In this document: piece after piece, positions 54,175-64,000 of the stretch
Layout: every line of letters starts with the position of its first letter
Numbering within the stretch: the stretch's first letter is position 1
Source: Heliopora coerulea
Lineage: Eukaryota; Cnidaria; Anthozoa; Scleralcyonacea; Helioporidae
NCBI GenBank assembly: GCA_030142905.1
Contig: JASJOG010000016.1
Location: 616,001-680,000 of the forward strand
Direction of reading: 5' to 3'
Length of the DNA stretch: 64,000 nucleotides
Position numbers and translations under genes: made by a program
Notes under the pieces: model-generated
Database searches by the model: none
Told to the model about the DNA's origin: nothing
What the model saw: the letters and a program-made list of their open reading frames with translations, nothing else

Positions 54175-55790
54175 ATTTAACTTTTTACCTTATTTATCAC
54201 TGTCTACGCAGTATTCTATTCATACATCATTGATGATAAATTCTATACTGGCATGATTTCATTTCAGGGAAATTTCAGGGACCTATTCTAAGTAAATTTT
54301 CTTTAGGTAATATTATCCAAATTTGGCTTTATGTTCAAACTTTGCAAATATATATTTTGTATACACATACTTTGTATATACACTCTTTGTATGTTCATAC
54401 AAGAACTTAGGGTTGATATCTTGTTAATTCAGAGTTCACGAGGTATGTTATCCAAATGTCTTGTATAATTAACAAATATCGTACCGATAATTCGTCTCTG
54501 GTCTTTTTTTAAGTAGAGTTTTTCCTAAACCCGCTTTTCTTTCTATTGCTAAATATTTGTAAGATAGTCATGCCGTCTGGACATTCTTATCCTCTCCCTA
54601 GCCTCCTTCCGTATCATCCACCTTATCTTTCAGATTGTTTCTTTTTCCACGCTCCAAATCCTTTTCCTCCCAAGTTCCAAGTAGACAGATATCCTGTCCT
54701 TTTTCAAATGCTTCTGGTTTATAAAACATGTAGATTTCTTCACCTTGACTTTCTAGTAGTGTTAGACGCCGCCACAAAAAAACTTGATATGCTCTTCATC
54801 CCTTTCTTATTCACTTTTACTAAGGATTTTTGAGCAGCGGTTAGTTTCACGTTCGAGTTCTAAATAGACCAAAATGTGACACATAAACAAGTAGTTTCAG
54901 AAGTAATACATAATCAACCATGAGTGTTCCATCCGATATCCACTCACCGATAAGGTTTGTTGAAACGAGGCGACAGCCGACGTCTTCACCCAACTTGGAG
55001 GTGCTTGGATACCTGATGAAACACCCTTTCAAGTGTATGCTATTGCATCTTAAACGAATCTGTATTAAAGGTTGTCTTGGATGTTGTCGAATCTTTGAAC
55101 TAATAAAGATTAGATGCCCAAACGCTGTCTCTTTTGCGTTTTGCTCATGAATCGTTAATATAAATGTGTCTCATTTTGAAAAAAAAAATAAAGATGAACG
55201 AACTTCGGCCTATGAGGAAACTATCGCTAAAAGTCCGTATTGAGCAACAAAATTTACAATTTGTAGCCTGAAATTAACCAACCATGCGGATCTTTTTTCG
55301 GATAGACGTCAAGTCGTTGGTTCAATGTCGATCTGTATTAGCTTGTTGAATGATTCGAAGCTCATTCTTGCGGTAAAACATGCATGTAAAATACATTCAC
55401 ACACGCCCCGGGACATTCAAGAACTGTGTGAGCCAATTATCCCAGCAGAGAGTATTAATCGTGAACTTCATGCAATGAAATGTTCCAATGAAATTTTATC
55501 ACGGCTTGTCAGTACTAATAAATGATGGCAGTTAGTTTCCATGTCATTGTAAAGTATAAATTAGGTACATGATGAAGTCAAATCAATAAAATGGCATTGC
55601 TTATTCTATTATGTAAACATCCGAGAACAATCCCAGGACGTATTTTTGTTCAAGGGTAATTTTTGGCGAGCTTATTTTCGGGGGGGTTTACTAGTAGTCG
55701 CGTTTTACATTTATATAAATACTGGTAGTTTGGGATTATTATTGGATGATATTTTGCGTCTTAAAAACTTCTCTTGGTGATACATATGCA
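54175..55790. other. No gene seen
   Basis: A low-complexity TTTGTATA stretch at 54,350-54,420. A 66-codon frame at 55,325-55,525 has no recognised homology. Confidence 0.4.
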
Positions 55791-55930
55791 TAGGATATCT
55801 TCAGGTGATAGATGAATGATCGTCAAGCCCTATACTCAAAAAAACGATTTCTGAGCCCCAGACGGGGATCGAACCCGCAACCTTCTGATGACCGGTGAGA
55901 CGCTCTAACCATTGAGCTACCAAGACTCAG
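55790..55930 (-). mobile_element. tRNA-derived SINE, copy 1
   Basis: The tRNA-like head (55,854-55,926) is followed on the minus strand by a body, about 55,853-55,795, that recurs without the head at 56,036-56,107 (shared TTGACGATCATTC and TCTATCACCTGAAGATAT). A tRNA head plus shared unrelated body is the SINE pattern. Confidence 0.55.
55854..55926 (-). tRNA. tRNA-Thr(GGT)-like sequence, probably SINE head or pseudogene
   Basis: 73 nt folding as a cloverleaf: acceptor GTCTTGG/CTGGGGC (with wobble pairs), D arm GCTC/GAGC, anticodon stem TCTCA/TCAGA with one mismatch, T arm GCGGG/CCCGT around TTCGATC. A-box TAGCTCAATGG and B-box GGTTCGATCCC are intact, so RNA polymerase III could start here. 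The anticodon is GGT but position 33 is C rather than the near-universal U and the stem has a mismatch, which argues against a functional tRNA. Confidence 0.55.
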
Positions 55931-56035
55931 ATGGCGAGCCAAGGTGCAAGTTCGACATATATGTGCGACCTAAGCGGAAGTCACTATATATTGATAATGA
56001 TAGTGTTCATAAGTTGGATGCATGAAAGCTTGGAA

Positions 56036-56107
56036 ATATCTTCAGGTGATAGAGGAATGATCGTCAAGTCCCATACTCAGAAAAACAATTTGAGCCCCAG
56101 ACAGAAA
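56036..56107 (-). repeat. tRNA-derived SINE body, copy 2
   Basis: 72 bp repeating the body of the adjacent SINE, lacking the tRNA head. Confidence 0.55.
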
Positions 56108-56109
56108 TC

Positions 56110-56515
56110 GCTTTAGAAAACGTTTGGAAAATGAGAGAAAACATTTTGACGAGCTACTATAGACATTGAAAGTGCAAAACCTAATTAGATACTATGATCA
56201 CTCCAGGACATGAATTGTGTTCTTTAATTTGGTAATCTAGACACCTATGCCATCCGGGACAGTTTTGAAGAAACATCGAATTTAACATTTGTTCAAATAC
56301 CGTGGTTTCACGTCACGATGTGCTTGATCATTGGATAATACTAAAACTGAATAAATCAATAGCGAAATAGATATCAAAGGACTTTCGATACCATTCTTTC
56401 TCACTGTGCGCTCTTTTTAAGACAAATCAAAAAATTTTTAGCGCAAAGGCACTTAAACTCAGTTCGTCGGGTCGGGTCGGAGGTTCGCTGTACCAACTGA
56501 TTTCTTTACTATATA
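56110..56515. other. No gene seen
   Basis: Unassigned. Confidence 0.4.
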
Positions 56516-56517
56516 TA

Positions 56518-56713
56518 CAATGGAAACGATTCCGGGAAAAGTGTGTACATTATCAGTTTTTTGATCAATAAGGCACATTTTTATTTAGATTGTGTGTAAT
56601 CTTTATTTTTTTTAATATTACTTAATATTTTAAAACACAATCAAAATAACATCGTGCTTTATTAATCGAAAAACTGATTGGGATACACACTTTTTCTGGA
56701 AATCGTTTTCATC
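56518..56713. mobile_element. Foldback MITE, about 80-bp arms
   Basis: Left arm 56,518-56,597 and right arm 56,634-56,713 share AAAGTGTGTA, ATCAGTTTTT and GATTGTGT blocks in inverted orientation. Confidence 0.75.
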
Positions 56714-56714
56714 T

Positions 56715-57450
56715 TATAGATAAACATAACACGAATAGTCCATTTAAGAGAACTAGTCCATCACCATCTGGAATGAATTCATCCTTGATATGAATTTCTA
56801 TTTCCTCGATGGAAAAATGCTAGTTTCCCAGGGAAACGGTGACGATAGTCGAGACCATATTGGCAAGATTTTGCTGTGTCCCTCTGCAACCCTTTTGTCG
56901 TAAACATTGAGTATTCATCCCATGTACCCGCCTTAATTACCAGTGATTGGAAACCGGTTTTAATATAGGCGAAGGTCGTTTTCCCAACAAACGGATGCGT
57001 TAACGACATTTACTCAAGAATAATCTGTGCTAAAAACAACTGTTGTCCGAAAAAACTGCAGTATTTGGTCTTACACAGAACCCAACTAAAAACGAGGGAC
57101 AGCGTGGAAGAAAAATAAGGTATGGGAAAGCAATGGATGTTTTATACGGCATTTGGTGAGATATATACGAGATATACACGTCCATTTGACGAGTAAAATC
57201 GTCTGGCGTCAGCCAGTGTAAAATTTAAAAGTCAGGTACAGATCGAAAAGGGTTAAATCGAAATTTTAGTTTAGACTAAGGTTATACTGTTATAAACTGT
57301 ACTGCAACAAAACTAATTTGTTGGTTCTTAATGCACCGATTTTACCTTGTCAGATTTCTTATTCTGGGTAAAGTATTTAGAATAGTCTTCATCAGGCTGG
57401 CCAGCAACATGTCCATCCAATTTGACTTTCTTAAAAGACAAGTAAAGATC
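56715..57450. other. No supported gene
   Basis: A 76-codon minus-strand ATG frame (56,779-57,009) and an overlapping frame look slightly coding-like but match nothing I recognise. Confidence 0.3.
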
Positions 57451-57454
57451 GCAA

Positions 57455-59510
57455 TACATATTTTGCCCTTCATTCTCGGTAAAAAATTGTCTTTTTCATT
57501 AGCAAAAGTTCAATAACATCCATGAAAAATCATTCATTTTCTTGATTCGCAGTCGTATTTCATATGATGTGAGAGATTATCATATGATGTGAAAATCAAT
57601 AATATCAAGGAAATTTCATTTCAGCCTTTTTAATATTCTTTAATGCCTTTATTAAATCAATAACGCGTTTTATAACATTTCCATTAAGGGAATTCCATTA
57701 CAACAATGAATATAGTTAAGAAAAAATCCCCCAAAGTCTACATACAGTTTACAGGCATAAAATTCGTTGGGCTAAGTAGAGCAAATGTGCCTCCAATAAG
57801 ACATCGTACATCCGAAATCAAAACCGAGAAAGGATTTTTAGGCCTTTTGAAGATCCCACAGAAGATTACCTTGGATTTTTTTATATGCCTGGCGTAAATA
57901 AGAGCTCAGCCTGAAGCATCATGGCAACATTTATCCGTAATGGACAAGTGAACGAAAGACAACATGGTGGCCGAAATTATAAGGACCCTAAGATATTACG
58001 ACGTCAACATCAACCTCGTGTCCTTCGAAAACAAAACATTTCTGCATGCAAAACAAAGAAAATGAATAGTTTTTATTCTCCAGTGCATTCTCAACACCGT
58101 TGTCCTTGTGCATTCAACGTAACCAATTTTCACGTTTTAAGGATGACGCAGCTAGCGGAGTGAAAGATGTGTAAGCTGTTACTTAAGATTGAATTCAACC
58201 CTAGACAACAGACATTTTAGGAGAACTGGAGCGTTGTAGAAGTCATAAAACTACCCACAAGTACCAAGCACGGTGGTCAACAAACCGTGGTCTCTTTAAA
58301 TACTAAAATTTTAAATGACGTCGTAGTTCAAGTTGACGTCGTAAACCTTAAGGTCCCTAATGTTAAACTTGACGAGGAGATGAAAGAGTGCCTGAATCAT
58401 ATTGTTCACGGAACTGTCTCTCAACCATAAAACAAATTAATGAATAACTTCAAAGAATGTTAGATAAACGGCCCGTATGCGATACGACCATAGAAAAAAC
58501 ACATGATGGAATGTTGATAAAGGTAAAGCTAGCCAGGCCAGTGCCAACTGATCGAAACAGACCACACGTGATAGACGAACGCTATGAATATGCCAACTCA
58601 CTAATGATAGAAAGGCGTCATAAAAAGTTGCATCTTCATTGACGGATGTGAATATAACATATGGAGTTCAAAGAGTTGTGGAAGGGCTAGAGTGGGAGGG
58701 AGAGCAAGCTTATCGTCAGGTAGACGGTTAGCGAAGTAGAAATGTCCCGATTTGTTTGGCCGTATCAGCTGTCTGGCCTTTGTCTACTACACAGCTCAAA
58801 TTGGTGGGATGAACAAGCAAGGTTTCAATGAATTTTTGGGGGAAGGTGGTCAATGTCTTTACCAACCCGATGAAACATTTTTAATTTTTTGACAATGCCC
58901 AAGCTCACCTTAATGTGCATAACCCGGGAAAAAGAACGGAGATAAAAATGCCACCTCCCTATTCACCGTTCCTGAATATCGTTAAGCGCCTTAAAAACAG
59001 CCACGAAGGTGTATATTTCACGTTCTGAAATTCGACAGAGAATATAAGACAGAAACGAGGCTAGAAATCAAAGCGTGCCCCACTCGGGGAACATCGGCAA
59101 AGAATCCTATTAGAAGCTACACTAAGAAATATGAATTCAATAATGCCTGCCACATGTTCGTCGTAGCACAGATTTATACATACCAGGATGTCTAAAGCGC
59201 GAAAATATTGACGGTTAGTTAAGAGTTCGAACATATAAAAAAACCCAGCTTTAATGGAATTGCCTTGACAGAAATGACGTTATAAGACGCGCTACTAGGT
59301 TTTGTAAATGCACTAAAGAATATTAAAAAGGCTAAAACAAAATTCCCTTGATACTATTAATTTTCAAATCAAATGATAATCTCACTAGTACTACAATAAA
59401 TGATGACAAAATATTCCTTTGCTAAGATGATTTTACATAGATGTTATTGAACTTTTGCCAATGAAAATGAAAATTTCTTTACCGGTAATGAAGGGCAAAA
59501 GGTGCAAAAA
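57455..59510 (+). mobile_element. Tc1/mariner-superfamily transposon with about 250-bp inverted repeats
   Basis: 57,455-57,715 and 59,245-59,510 are inverted copies (TGTTATTGAACTTTTG, GCCTTTTTAATATTCTTTA, TTTTGCCCTTCATT). The decayed transposase lies between. Exact outer ends are blurred by divergence. Confidence 0.7.
57921..59200 (+). pseudogene. Tc1/mariner-superfamily (DDE_3) transposase relic
   Basis: MATFIRNGQVNERQHGGRNY at 57,921 is followed by an unrelated or diverged stretch, then KLDEEMKECLNHIVHG (58,366-58,415), RPVCDTTIEKTHDGMLIKV with KLARPVPTDRNRP (58,470-58,560), and scattered pieces of the DDE core: YRQV near 58,710, SGLCLLHSS near 58,770, then a PPYSPFLNIV-like block near 58,960. 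Stops and frameshifts throughout. Confidence 0.6.
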
Positions 59511-59514
59511 TATT

Positions 59515-60003
59515 CTCAATAGCAGGTATTACAAATCCAATCTATTGGAAAAAGTTTGTGGAAAGACAGGTCACTACCTGCTGCGAGAACCGACCAGGCT
59601 ACGGGCTGCCCTATTACATATCGACATAACATGCCTTGACGGAAGGCTTAATGTCACGATACTTAGCCAGCAAATTCAAAAGGTTAGTTATTTAATTATT
59701 CACGAAACTGAACGAATTAACAGTAAATGAGTAAAAAGATTAATAAATAAATACACTTTTTGCTGTTCATTACCAGACAAATAAACGCCAAACTCAAACA
59801 CATTAACGCGAAAATACATTCATTTTATCGAATCGACACTCATTTACGCTTTTGTGACGTTCATACAATATCAACAGCGCCAACAAACGACCTTAACACC
59901 ATTCTACGATGTGTGAGTGTTTAAAACACTCGGCTATCGCCTTGTGTTTTAAGTCCCGATAAAGCACTCCTGCTCCGTTTTCAAATATTATATATATGCG
60001 CAC
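59515..60003. other. No gene seen
   Basis: Unassigned; short inverted AAAACAC/GTGTTTT near 59,925-59,950, and a TATATA run at 59,989. Confidence 0.4.
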
Positions 60004-60155
60004 GCTCACTAGTCTCTAGTTAGAGCGCTCTGGCATGGCTTAGATGTACCACAAGCGTGGGACATCTGAGTTGTCTATATAATGTAGGCTACTCCATCCT
60101 GCTCATCAGCACTACACTGATGAGGCCCAATAGGCCGAAACGGTTCCGTCTGTAG

Positions 60156-60156
<1 letters not shown>
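60004..60156 (+). repeat. Hammerhead-bearing repeat, intact copy
   Basis: About 150 bp, beginning CTCACTAGTCTCTAGTTAGA, ending with the hammerhead. Second copy at 41,803-41,950. Both copies sit inside TA repeats. No protein coding capacity. Confidence 0.8.
60111..60156 (+). ncRNA. Type I hammerhead self-cleaving ribozyme
   Basis: All invariant core positions are present. Stem I: ACTACA (60,111-60,116) pairs perfectly with TGTAGT (60,151-60,156). Core CTGATGA at 60,117-60,123. Stem II: GGCC (60,124-60,127), loop CAATA, GGCC (60,133-60,136). Then GAA at 60,137-60,139. Stem III: ACGG (60,140-60,143), TT loop, CCGT (60,146-60,149). C at 60,150 is the cleavage-site H17. Hammerheads transesterify the RNA after H17, leaving 2',3'-cyclic phosphate and 5'-OH ends. 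A 4-bp stem III with 2-nt loop is typical of retrozyme and PLE hammerheads, which often work best as dimers. Confidence 0.88.
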
Positions 60157-60232
<76 letters not shown>

Positions 60233-60490
60233 CATATACATGTATATATATACATATACATGGATAAATAAATAAATAAATAAATTAGTAAAAAAATAAA
60301 TAAGTAAGTGGGTAGGTAAGTAAGTAAGTAGGTAAGTAAGTAGGTAAGTAAGTAGGTAAGTAAGTAGTTAAGTAAGTAGGTAAGTAAGTAGGTAAGTAAG
60401 TAGGTAAGTAAGTAAGTAATTAAGTAAGTAATTATGTAAGTAATTAATTAAGTAAGTAAATAAGTAAATAAATAAATAAGTAAATAAATA
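60157..60490. repeat. TA microsatellite followed by AAAT and AAGT/AGGT repeats
   Basis: TA run 60,157-60,262, AAATA units 60,265-60,300, then interrupted GTAA/GTAG tetranucleotides to 60,490. Confidence 0.9.
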
Positions 60491-60494
60491 AAAG

Positions 60495-60712
60495 GCTTTA
60501 GAGAAAAATCTACTTAAAGGGTCGAAAAGAGTGAATGCACACGTCCACGTAGATAATGGTAACTTACTTTGGTGGCTGGCTCTTCCTCGAATGATTCAAG
60601 TATTCCGTCAAGAATTCTAAGAACGTCGTTGGAAAATGAGATGTCAAAGTGAAAACAAGGGTAAAAGCAAATTATTAGAAAGACAAGTTTCATAAAAAAG
60701 CAGTTTTGCTTA
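60495..60712 (-). other. Downstream RNASEH2B intron or exon, unresolved
   Basis: The minus strand at about 60,637-60,567 gives a short open stretch ending at a CAAAG|TAAGT-like site, but I see no AG acceptor before it, so no exon is called. Confidence 0.25.
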
Positions 60713-60713
60713 C

Positions 60714-60795
60714 CCCAATGATACCTTTAATTTATGACTCCAATAATCAGTAACATAATCCGATAGTAGACCATATGAGTACCGTAAATAACCAT
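60714..60795 (-). CDS. RNASEH2B exon (third in window)
   Basis: 82-nt exon with acceptor ttttcttaag and donor GGG|GTAAGC. It enters in phase 1 and leaves in phase 2. Reads DGYLRYSYGLLSDYVTDYWS then HKLKVSLG (first codon shared with the previous exon), corresponding to the conserved YIRYAHGLISDYIP segment of RNASEH2B. That segment follows the wedge in the human protein. The rest of the C-terminus, including the PCNA-interacting motif, is not identified. Confidence 0.8.
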
Positions 60796-61665
60796 CTTAA
60801 GAAAATAACACCACAGTTATTCAGGAGAATTATGAATGAAACCCTTTAGACAGTTTAACAATAATGGCTGTGCTACTGTCGCTTAACTTAGGACAAAGAG
60901 TGTTCCATTTTCAATCTACTCTATTGCCCGCTCTCTCTGGCTTTCGTAAAAAGAACGCCCAGCTATTGCCCCGCTAGAGGATGCCATATCGAATATACAC
61001 ACACATTTGTCATTTTTTCCAACATATTCTTTCAACTGTAGCAGACAACAACACCATAAATTCCAATACATGTTAGCAAAGATTGTAGAAAGGAAAGCAG
61101 GGAGTGCGAACAATGAAGAAAAAGCTCTAACACAGCTTTGTAAAAATGCAATTTAAGGTTTTTTGCAACGTATTAAACTCACGAAAATGGGAATTTAGAC
61201 CAGTGTTCCATACTCTCACAAAACTTTTCGTATGAATAATCGAGTGTAAGAGCCAATCATAATCTTAATACATTTTAATTTTTCGTTTGCACGCGACCAA
61301 GCTTAGTTCGCCGCGATCAACAAATTAAAAACACGCAGATGCAGACAGACACAGTGACTCCTAATTTAGAATTTAAGAATTTTTTCGTTTTATTAAGGTC
61401 ACCATAACACATGTATTTTTTTTTCTGATACAGTGCTTGAGAATGACTAGGGGCGTGGGGAAAAACATCCCCACATCTTTATCAAATGTTTTAACTACTT
61501 GGAAATTATAGCCACTTGCACAACGATGATCGGAAATTCTACGTATATGATTTGAAAATGTCTGACCATTTTTTAAATTTAAAGTAGTGTGGATCTGGGT
61601 GTTTTTTTCCCTTTGTTTGTTCATTTCATATCTTCTAAACAACTGCCATAATTTGCAGGGTGTAC

Positions 61666-61768
61666 CTTGATTGCAGTCACGGGACTTTTTGCCTCGGACA
61701 AATGTCGAAACTTGGGCTCCAGAAGTACCGATATTCATGTTCTCAAGATGATCCTTCGTTTGCTGTAC
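61666..61768 (-). CDS. RNASEH2B exon (second in window)
   Basis: 103-nt exon: acceptor ttcttacag, donor CAAG|GTACAC; phase 0 in, phase 1 out. Encodes VQQTKDHLENMNIGTSGAQV and 14 more residues. With the previous exon it forms a WLKTK-VQQT junction that matches WLEKKVNQT in vertebrate RNASEH2B. The frame stays open to 61,373 but the sequence past the donor is intronic. RNASEH2B bridges the catalytic A and the C subunit of RNase H2, the nuclear complex that removes ribonucleotides and RNA-DNA hybrids. Confidence 0.8.
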
Positions 61769-62067
61769 CTGTAAGAATTAAAACTAATGAAAATAGTTTT
61801 ATTTTAGAGGTGAAAAGTAAAAAAAGCAAAAAGAAGTAGAAAAGACGAGAAAAAAAGAATAGACGAGACTAGAGAAGAAAATGGAAGAGCAGAAGGCTGA
61901 AAGAATTGGAAATTATAAAACAAAACAAAACAAAACAAAACAAACTAAACAAATTGAAAAGGAAAACGAAAGGTAGAAAATAAAGTAACAATAGTAAAAG
62001 AAATAAGATCTTAAAAGCAGGAAAAATAGTAAAAGTGACGGCATAATTAACGGAGAAAATATTTAAC

Positions 62068-62235
62068 CTTAGTCTTTAGCCAAGTGATAACTTTCTCTTC
62101 ATTAAGTTTCCAAACAAGAAGATCACCATCTTTAACATCACACAAGAGGGCAAGGTCTTCGCGTGAGATACACTTTGAAAGTCTGCCAATATACTGATAT
62201 TCAGAGTCTTGCAAAATATGGTCCAGAGTCATATA
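62068..62235 (-). CDS. RNASEH2B: RNASEH2B exon (first in window)
   Basis: 168-nt exon, phase 0 at both ends: acceptor ttccattgtag, donor AAG|GTTAAA. Encodes 56 residues: MTLDHILQDSEYQYIGRLSK, then a LALLCDVKDGDLLVWKLNEE block and KVITWLKTK. Corresponds to the LDQVVVD...TLKWLEKK region of the RNASEH2B wedge and helical domain. Upstream exons should lie to the right, past 62,240, where an R2-like element occupies sequence from 62,729. Confidence 0.85.
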
Positions 62236-62239
62236 CTAC

Positions 62240-62692
62240 AATGGAATTAAACCAAGTTCATACAAATTACAATCTTCTGGATTGGAATAAAAATATCCAC
62301 ATGACACAAACAATATATTTTAGCCAAAGAATACCACAGCGAATGAAATAATACTGTAATGCTCAGGCCTCAATGAACATTCTGGACCAGTTTATTTAAT
62401 ATTTTCAAAACTACGTTCTCAAAATTTGACTTTAGGTAAAACAATAACCAACAACATTTTTAACAATGTACATGAAAAACTTTTCCATTTACGGTTGGCT
62501 GAGAACAGTGCGATTGTTACAAGTTATAGTTATAAAACATGATACATACACGAAATTTTTCAGGTAATACAATTAATTAACAGTCATACTTTTGAATGTA
62601 AAATTACTTGTAGTCAATAAAACATGCACGTGGCATGTAGTTTTACTTCACTATGAACTGAAGTACAGCATAGTCTTCGGTAAAAATACTTG
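62240..62692. other. RNASEH2B intron, no gene seen
   Basis: AT-rich, no supported exon. It ends at the TAA repeat used by the R2-like element. Confidence 0.4.
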
Positions 62693-62728
62693 TAATAATA
62701 CTAATAATGATAATAATAATAATAATAA
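62693..62728. repeat. TAA trinucleotide repeat at an R2/Dong-like insertion
   Basis: TAATAATACTAATAATGATA continuing as AAT units, ending exactly where the element sequence CCTCCCTGGACTACTACC begins. Confidence 0.85.
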
Positions 62729-64000
62729 TCCTCCCTGGACTACTACCTTGGCGTGGTGGGGAGGCCTGCGCACCTCGATGAACCTAAGAGCTATGCTGGC
62801 GGGAGCAAATGCTCCTGGCAAGGTCACCCAAGCCAGAAAGGTCGAAGGTTAGAGGTCAGACAAAATGTAGTCCGGTGGTTGTGTAACCTAAAAGTCACTA
62901 AAACCCCAAATGAATGAAAATGTTGAATCAGAATCCTGAGAATAACGGCGTGAATGGGACTGGAACGCCATGTGAAGGCCCCTCGCCCGGCAGGTGTTCC
63001 TCGGCACAGCAGCGGGGACCCGGTCGTCAGCCTGCTACTGCTAGAATGAAATGGAATAAAGAAGTGAACAAGGTAGTGATGGAATGTTTTTACAGAAGTA
63101 AGCCGTTTGGTGAAGAAGGTAAACCTATTAGGGGATATAGACAAAGAATGTTTAAAGAATGGAGAGACAGGGGAATGTTTGAATCAACGGAGCAACGTGT
63201 GTGTGACCAAGCAAGGGCAATCAGAAAGAATGGCTGGTTATCAGAACTTGAATTGGAAGCAATCAAAAGACAAATAGAAGATGAATCCCAGGATGACCTT
63301 TATGAAGGGCAAGATGTCACAGTGGAAGCAGAGATAGTGGAAATTGATGCTGGGACAGGTGAAGAAGAAATAAATGATGCAGAAGATAGTATCGGTGATA
63401 TTGAAGGCGATGTGAATGAAGAACATCGGATGATTGTTGAACAATTAAAGGAAATAATGAGGGAAGGAAGAACATGCGATGGCATTATGTTTAAGAAAGT
63501 GGACAAGAAAGTTTTGAAGGTTCAAACAGATAGAGTAAATGAAGCGATTAAGTATATGAAAAGCAAGAGTATTACAGAGACGAATAATTTGATTAAAGCT
63601 GCAAGTGTGTGGGTCGCAGATCAGATATGATTGAAGAAAGCAGAGCATAGGAAGAAAAATGAACCAAGATGGAAACGTAGGATTGAGGGAGATATAAAGA
63701 GGCTGAAACAAGAAGTCAACTTTCTGGAAAGGGAATCAAAAGGAGAACTGGGATTGAAGAAAAAAAGCAAATTGAGTGAATTAAATGAAAGGTACGGAGT
63801 AAAAAGAAAAGGGTTGAAAACTGTAATTGAAGAATTGAAACAAAGGTTGCTTGCAAAAAGTGCTAAAATAAGAAGATATGAGCAGAGAATTGAACAATTC
63901 AGACAAAATAAAATCTTTGATTTTGATCAGAAGAAGATATATGCAGAATTCAATGGAGGTGGGGTAAGACCAAATGATGTGCCAAATGCGGAAGAAAGTA
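62729..64000 (+). mobile_element. R2/Dong-like LINE, 5' part, cut by window end
   Basis: The 5' region (CCTCCCTGGACTACTACCTT; AGCTATGCTGGCGGGAG) is a sequence I associate with RLE-type LINEs of cnidarians. It is followed by the N-terminal ORF. Endonuclease and reverse transcriptase would lie beyond the window. It entered a TAA repeat, as Dong elements do. Confidence 0.7.
62914..64000 (+). pseudogene. R2/Dong-like ORF, N-terminal region with one stop, incomplete
   Basis: ATG at 62,914 (another at 62,923). A proline/glycine-rich leader (TPCEGPSPGRCSSAQQRGPG) is followed by a Myb/SANT-like block (KWNKEVNKVVMECFYRSKPF, RMFKEWRDRGMFESTEQRV), an acidic linker, and after TGA at 63,628-63,630 the same frame continues with a strongly basic, coiled-coil-like region (RWKRRIEGDIKRLKQEV; SELNERYGVKRKGLKTVIEE) to the window edge. 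The Myb-like domain normally helps bind the target. One stop in about 360 codons implies a relatively recent loss, or a programmed or sequencing anomaly. Confidence 0.7.

Noticed and set aside
55854..55926. Functional tRNA-Thr
   Set aside because: C at position 33, an anticodon-stem mismatch and attachment to a repeated body favour a SINE or pseudogene.
56779..57009. 76-codon minus frame as a gene
   Set aside because: No domain, no splice support, and a competing overlapping frame looks equally coding-like.
60567..60637. Short coding-like stretch after the third RNASEH2B exon
   Set aside because: No AG acceptor precedes it and the phase does not give a family match.
61373..61665. Extension of the RNASEH2B exon frame to a stop at 61,373
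   Set aside because: A consensus donor at 61,666 gives the exact phase needed by the next exon; downstream sequence lacks family similarity.
1..64000. CRISPR array, operon or bacterial features
   Set aside because: Tandem repeats here are micro- and minisatellites without unique spacers, and genes have introns; the window is eukaryotic.

Overview
This is a repeat-dominated, AT-rich stretch of animal nuclear DNA. The mix of mobile elements suggests a cnidarian, probably an anthozoan (coral, anemone or octocoral): Penelope-like elements (PLEs), R2/Dong-like and CR1/L2-like LINEs, BEL/Pao, Crypton-like tyrosine recombinases, Harbinger with a MADF partner, piggyBac, mariner, foldback MITEs, and exons with GT-AG introns. 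The organism call is inference from repeat families and two host genes. Nothing here is organised as operons.

Host genes are few. On the minus strand near the right end (60.7-62.2 kb) three consecutive exons with matching intron phases encode the middle of RNASEH2B. On the minus strand at 9.76-10.11 kb one clean exon encodes a RING-CH (MARCH-type) zinc finger; an exon-like block at 12.87-13.03 kb has a compatible phase and may be an upstream exon of the same gene, with a dead Crypton copy in the intervening intron. A possible first exon (32.1-32.45 kb, plus) and a few anonymous ORFs remain uncertain.

Layout: 0-9.3 kb holds LINE remnants, a decayed cysteine-rich family with a CXC tail (2.8-4.9 kb), and an R2-like element (5.9-8.1 kb). 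9.3-13 kb is MARCH intron and exon with PLE and Crypton debris. 13.7-16 kb is PLE remnants in both orientations. 16.4-19.4 kb is a mariner inserted into a minus-strand LINE whose N-terminal side carries a 2A-like motif. 19.4-32 kb holds foldback elements, a LINE of about 3.3 kb and several PLE tails. 33.3-38.3 kb is a Harbinger element (transposase plus, MADF/BESS protein minus) cut by a piggyBac derivative and by a second DNA transposon that itself contains a PLE with 155-bp inverted arms. 38.5-51.6 kb is a run of same-orientation Crypton-like copies, one split by a complete BEL/Pao retrotransposon (42,401-48,499, 5-bp target duplication) whose left LTR was hit by a small PLE-derived foldback. 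51.6-60 kb is sparse: microsatellites, foldbacks, a tRNA-like SINE and a Tc1/mariner-superfamily relic with long inverted repeats. 60.0-60.16 kb ends in an apparently intact hammerhead ribozyme. 62.7-64 kb is the 5' part of another R2/Dong-like element entered through a TAA repeat and cut by the window edge.

Nearly all transposon proteins carry stops or frameshifts, so most of the window is a graveyard. The nested insertions give a readable relative chronology.
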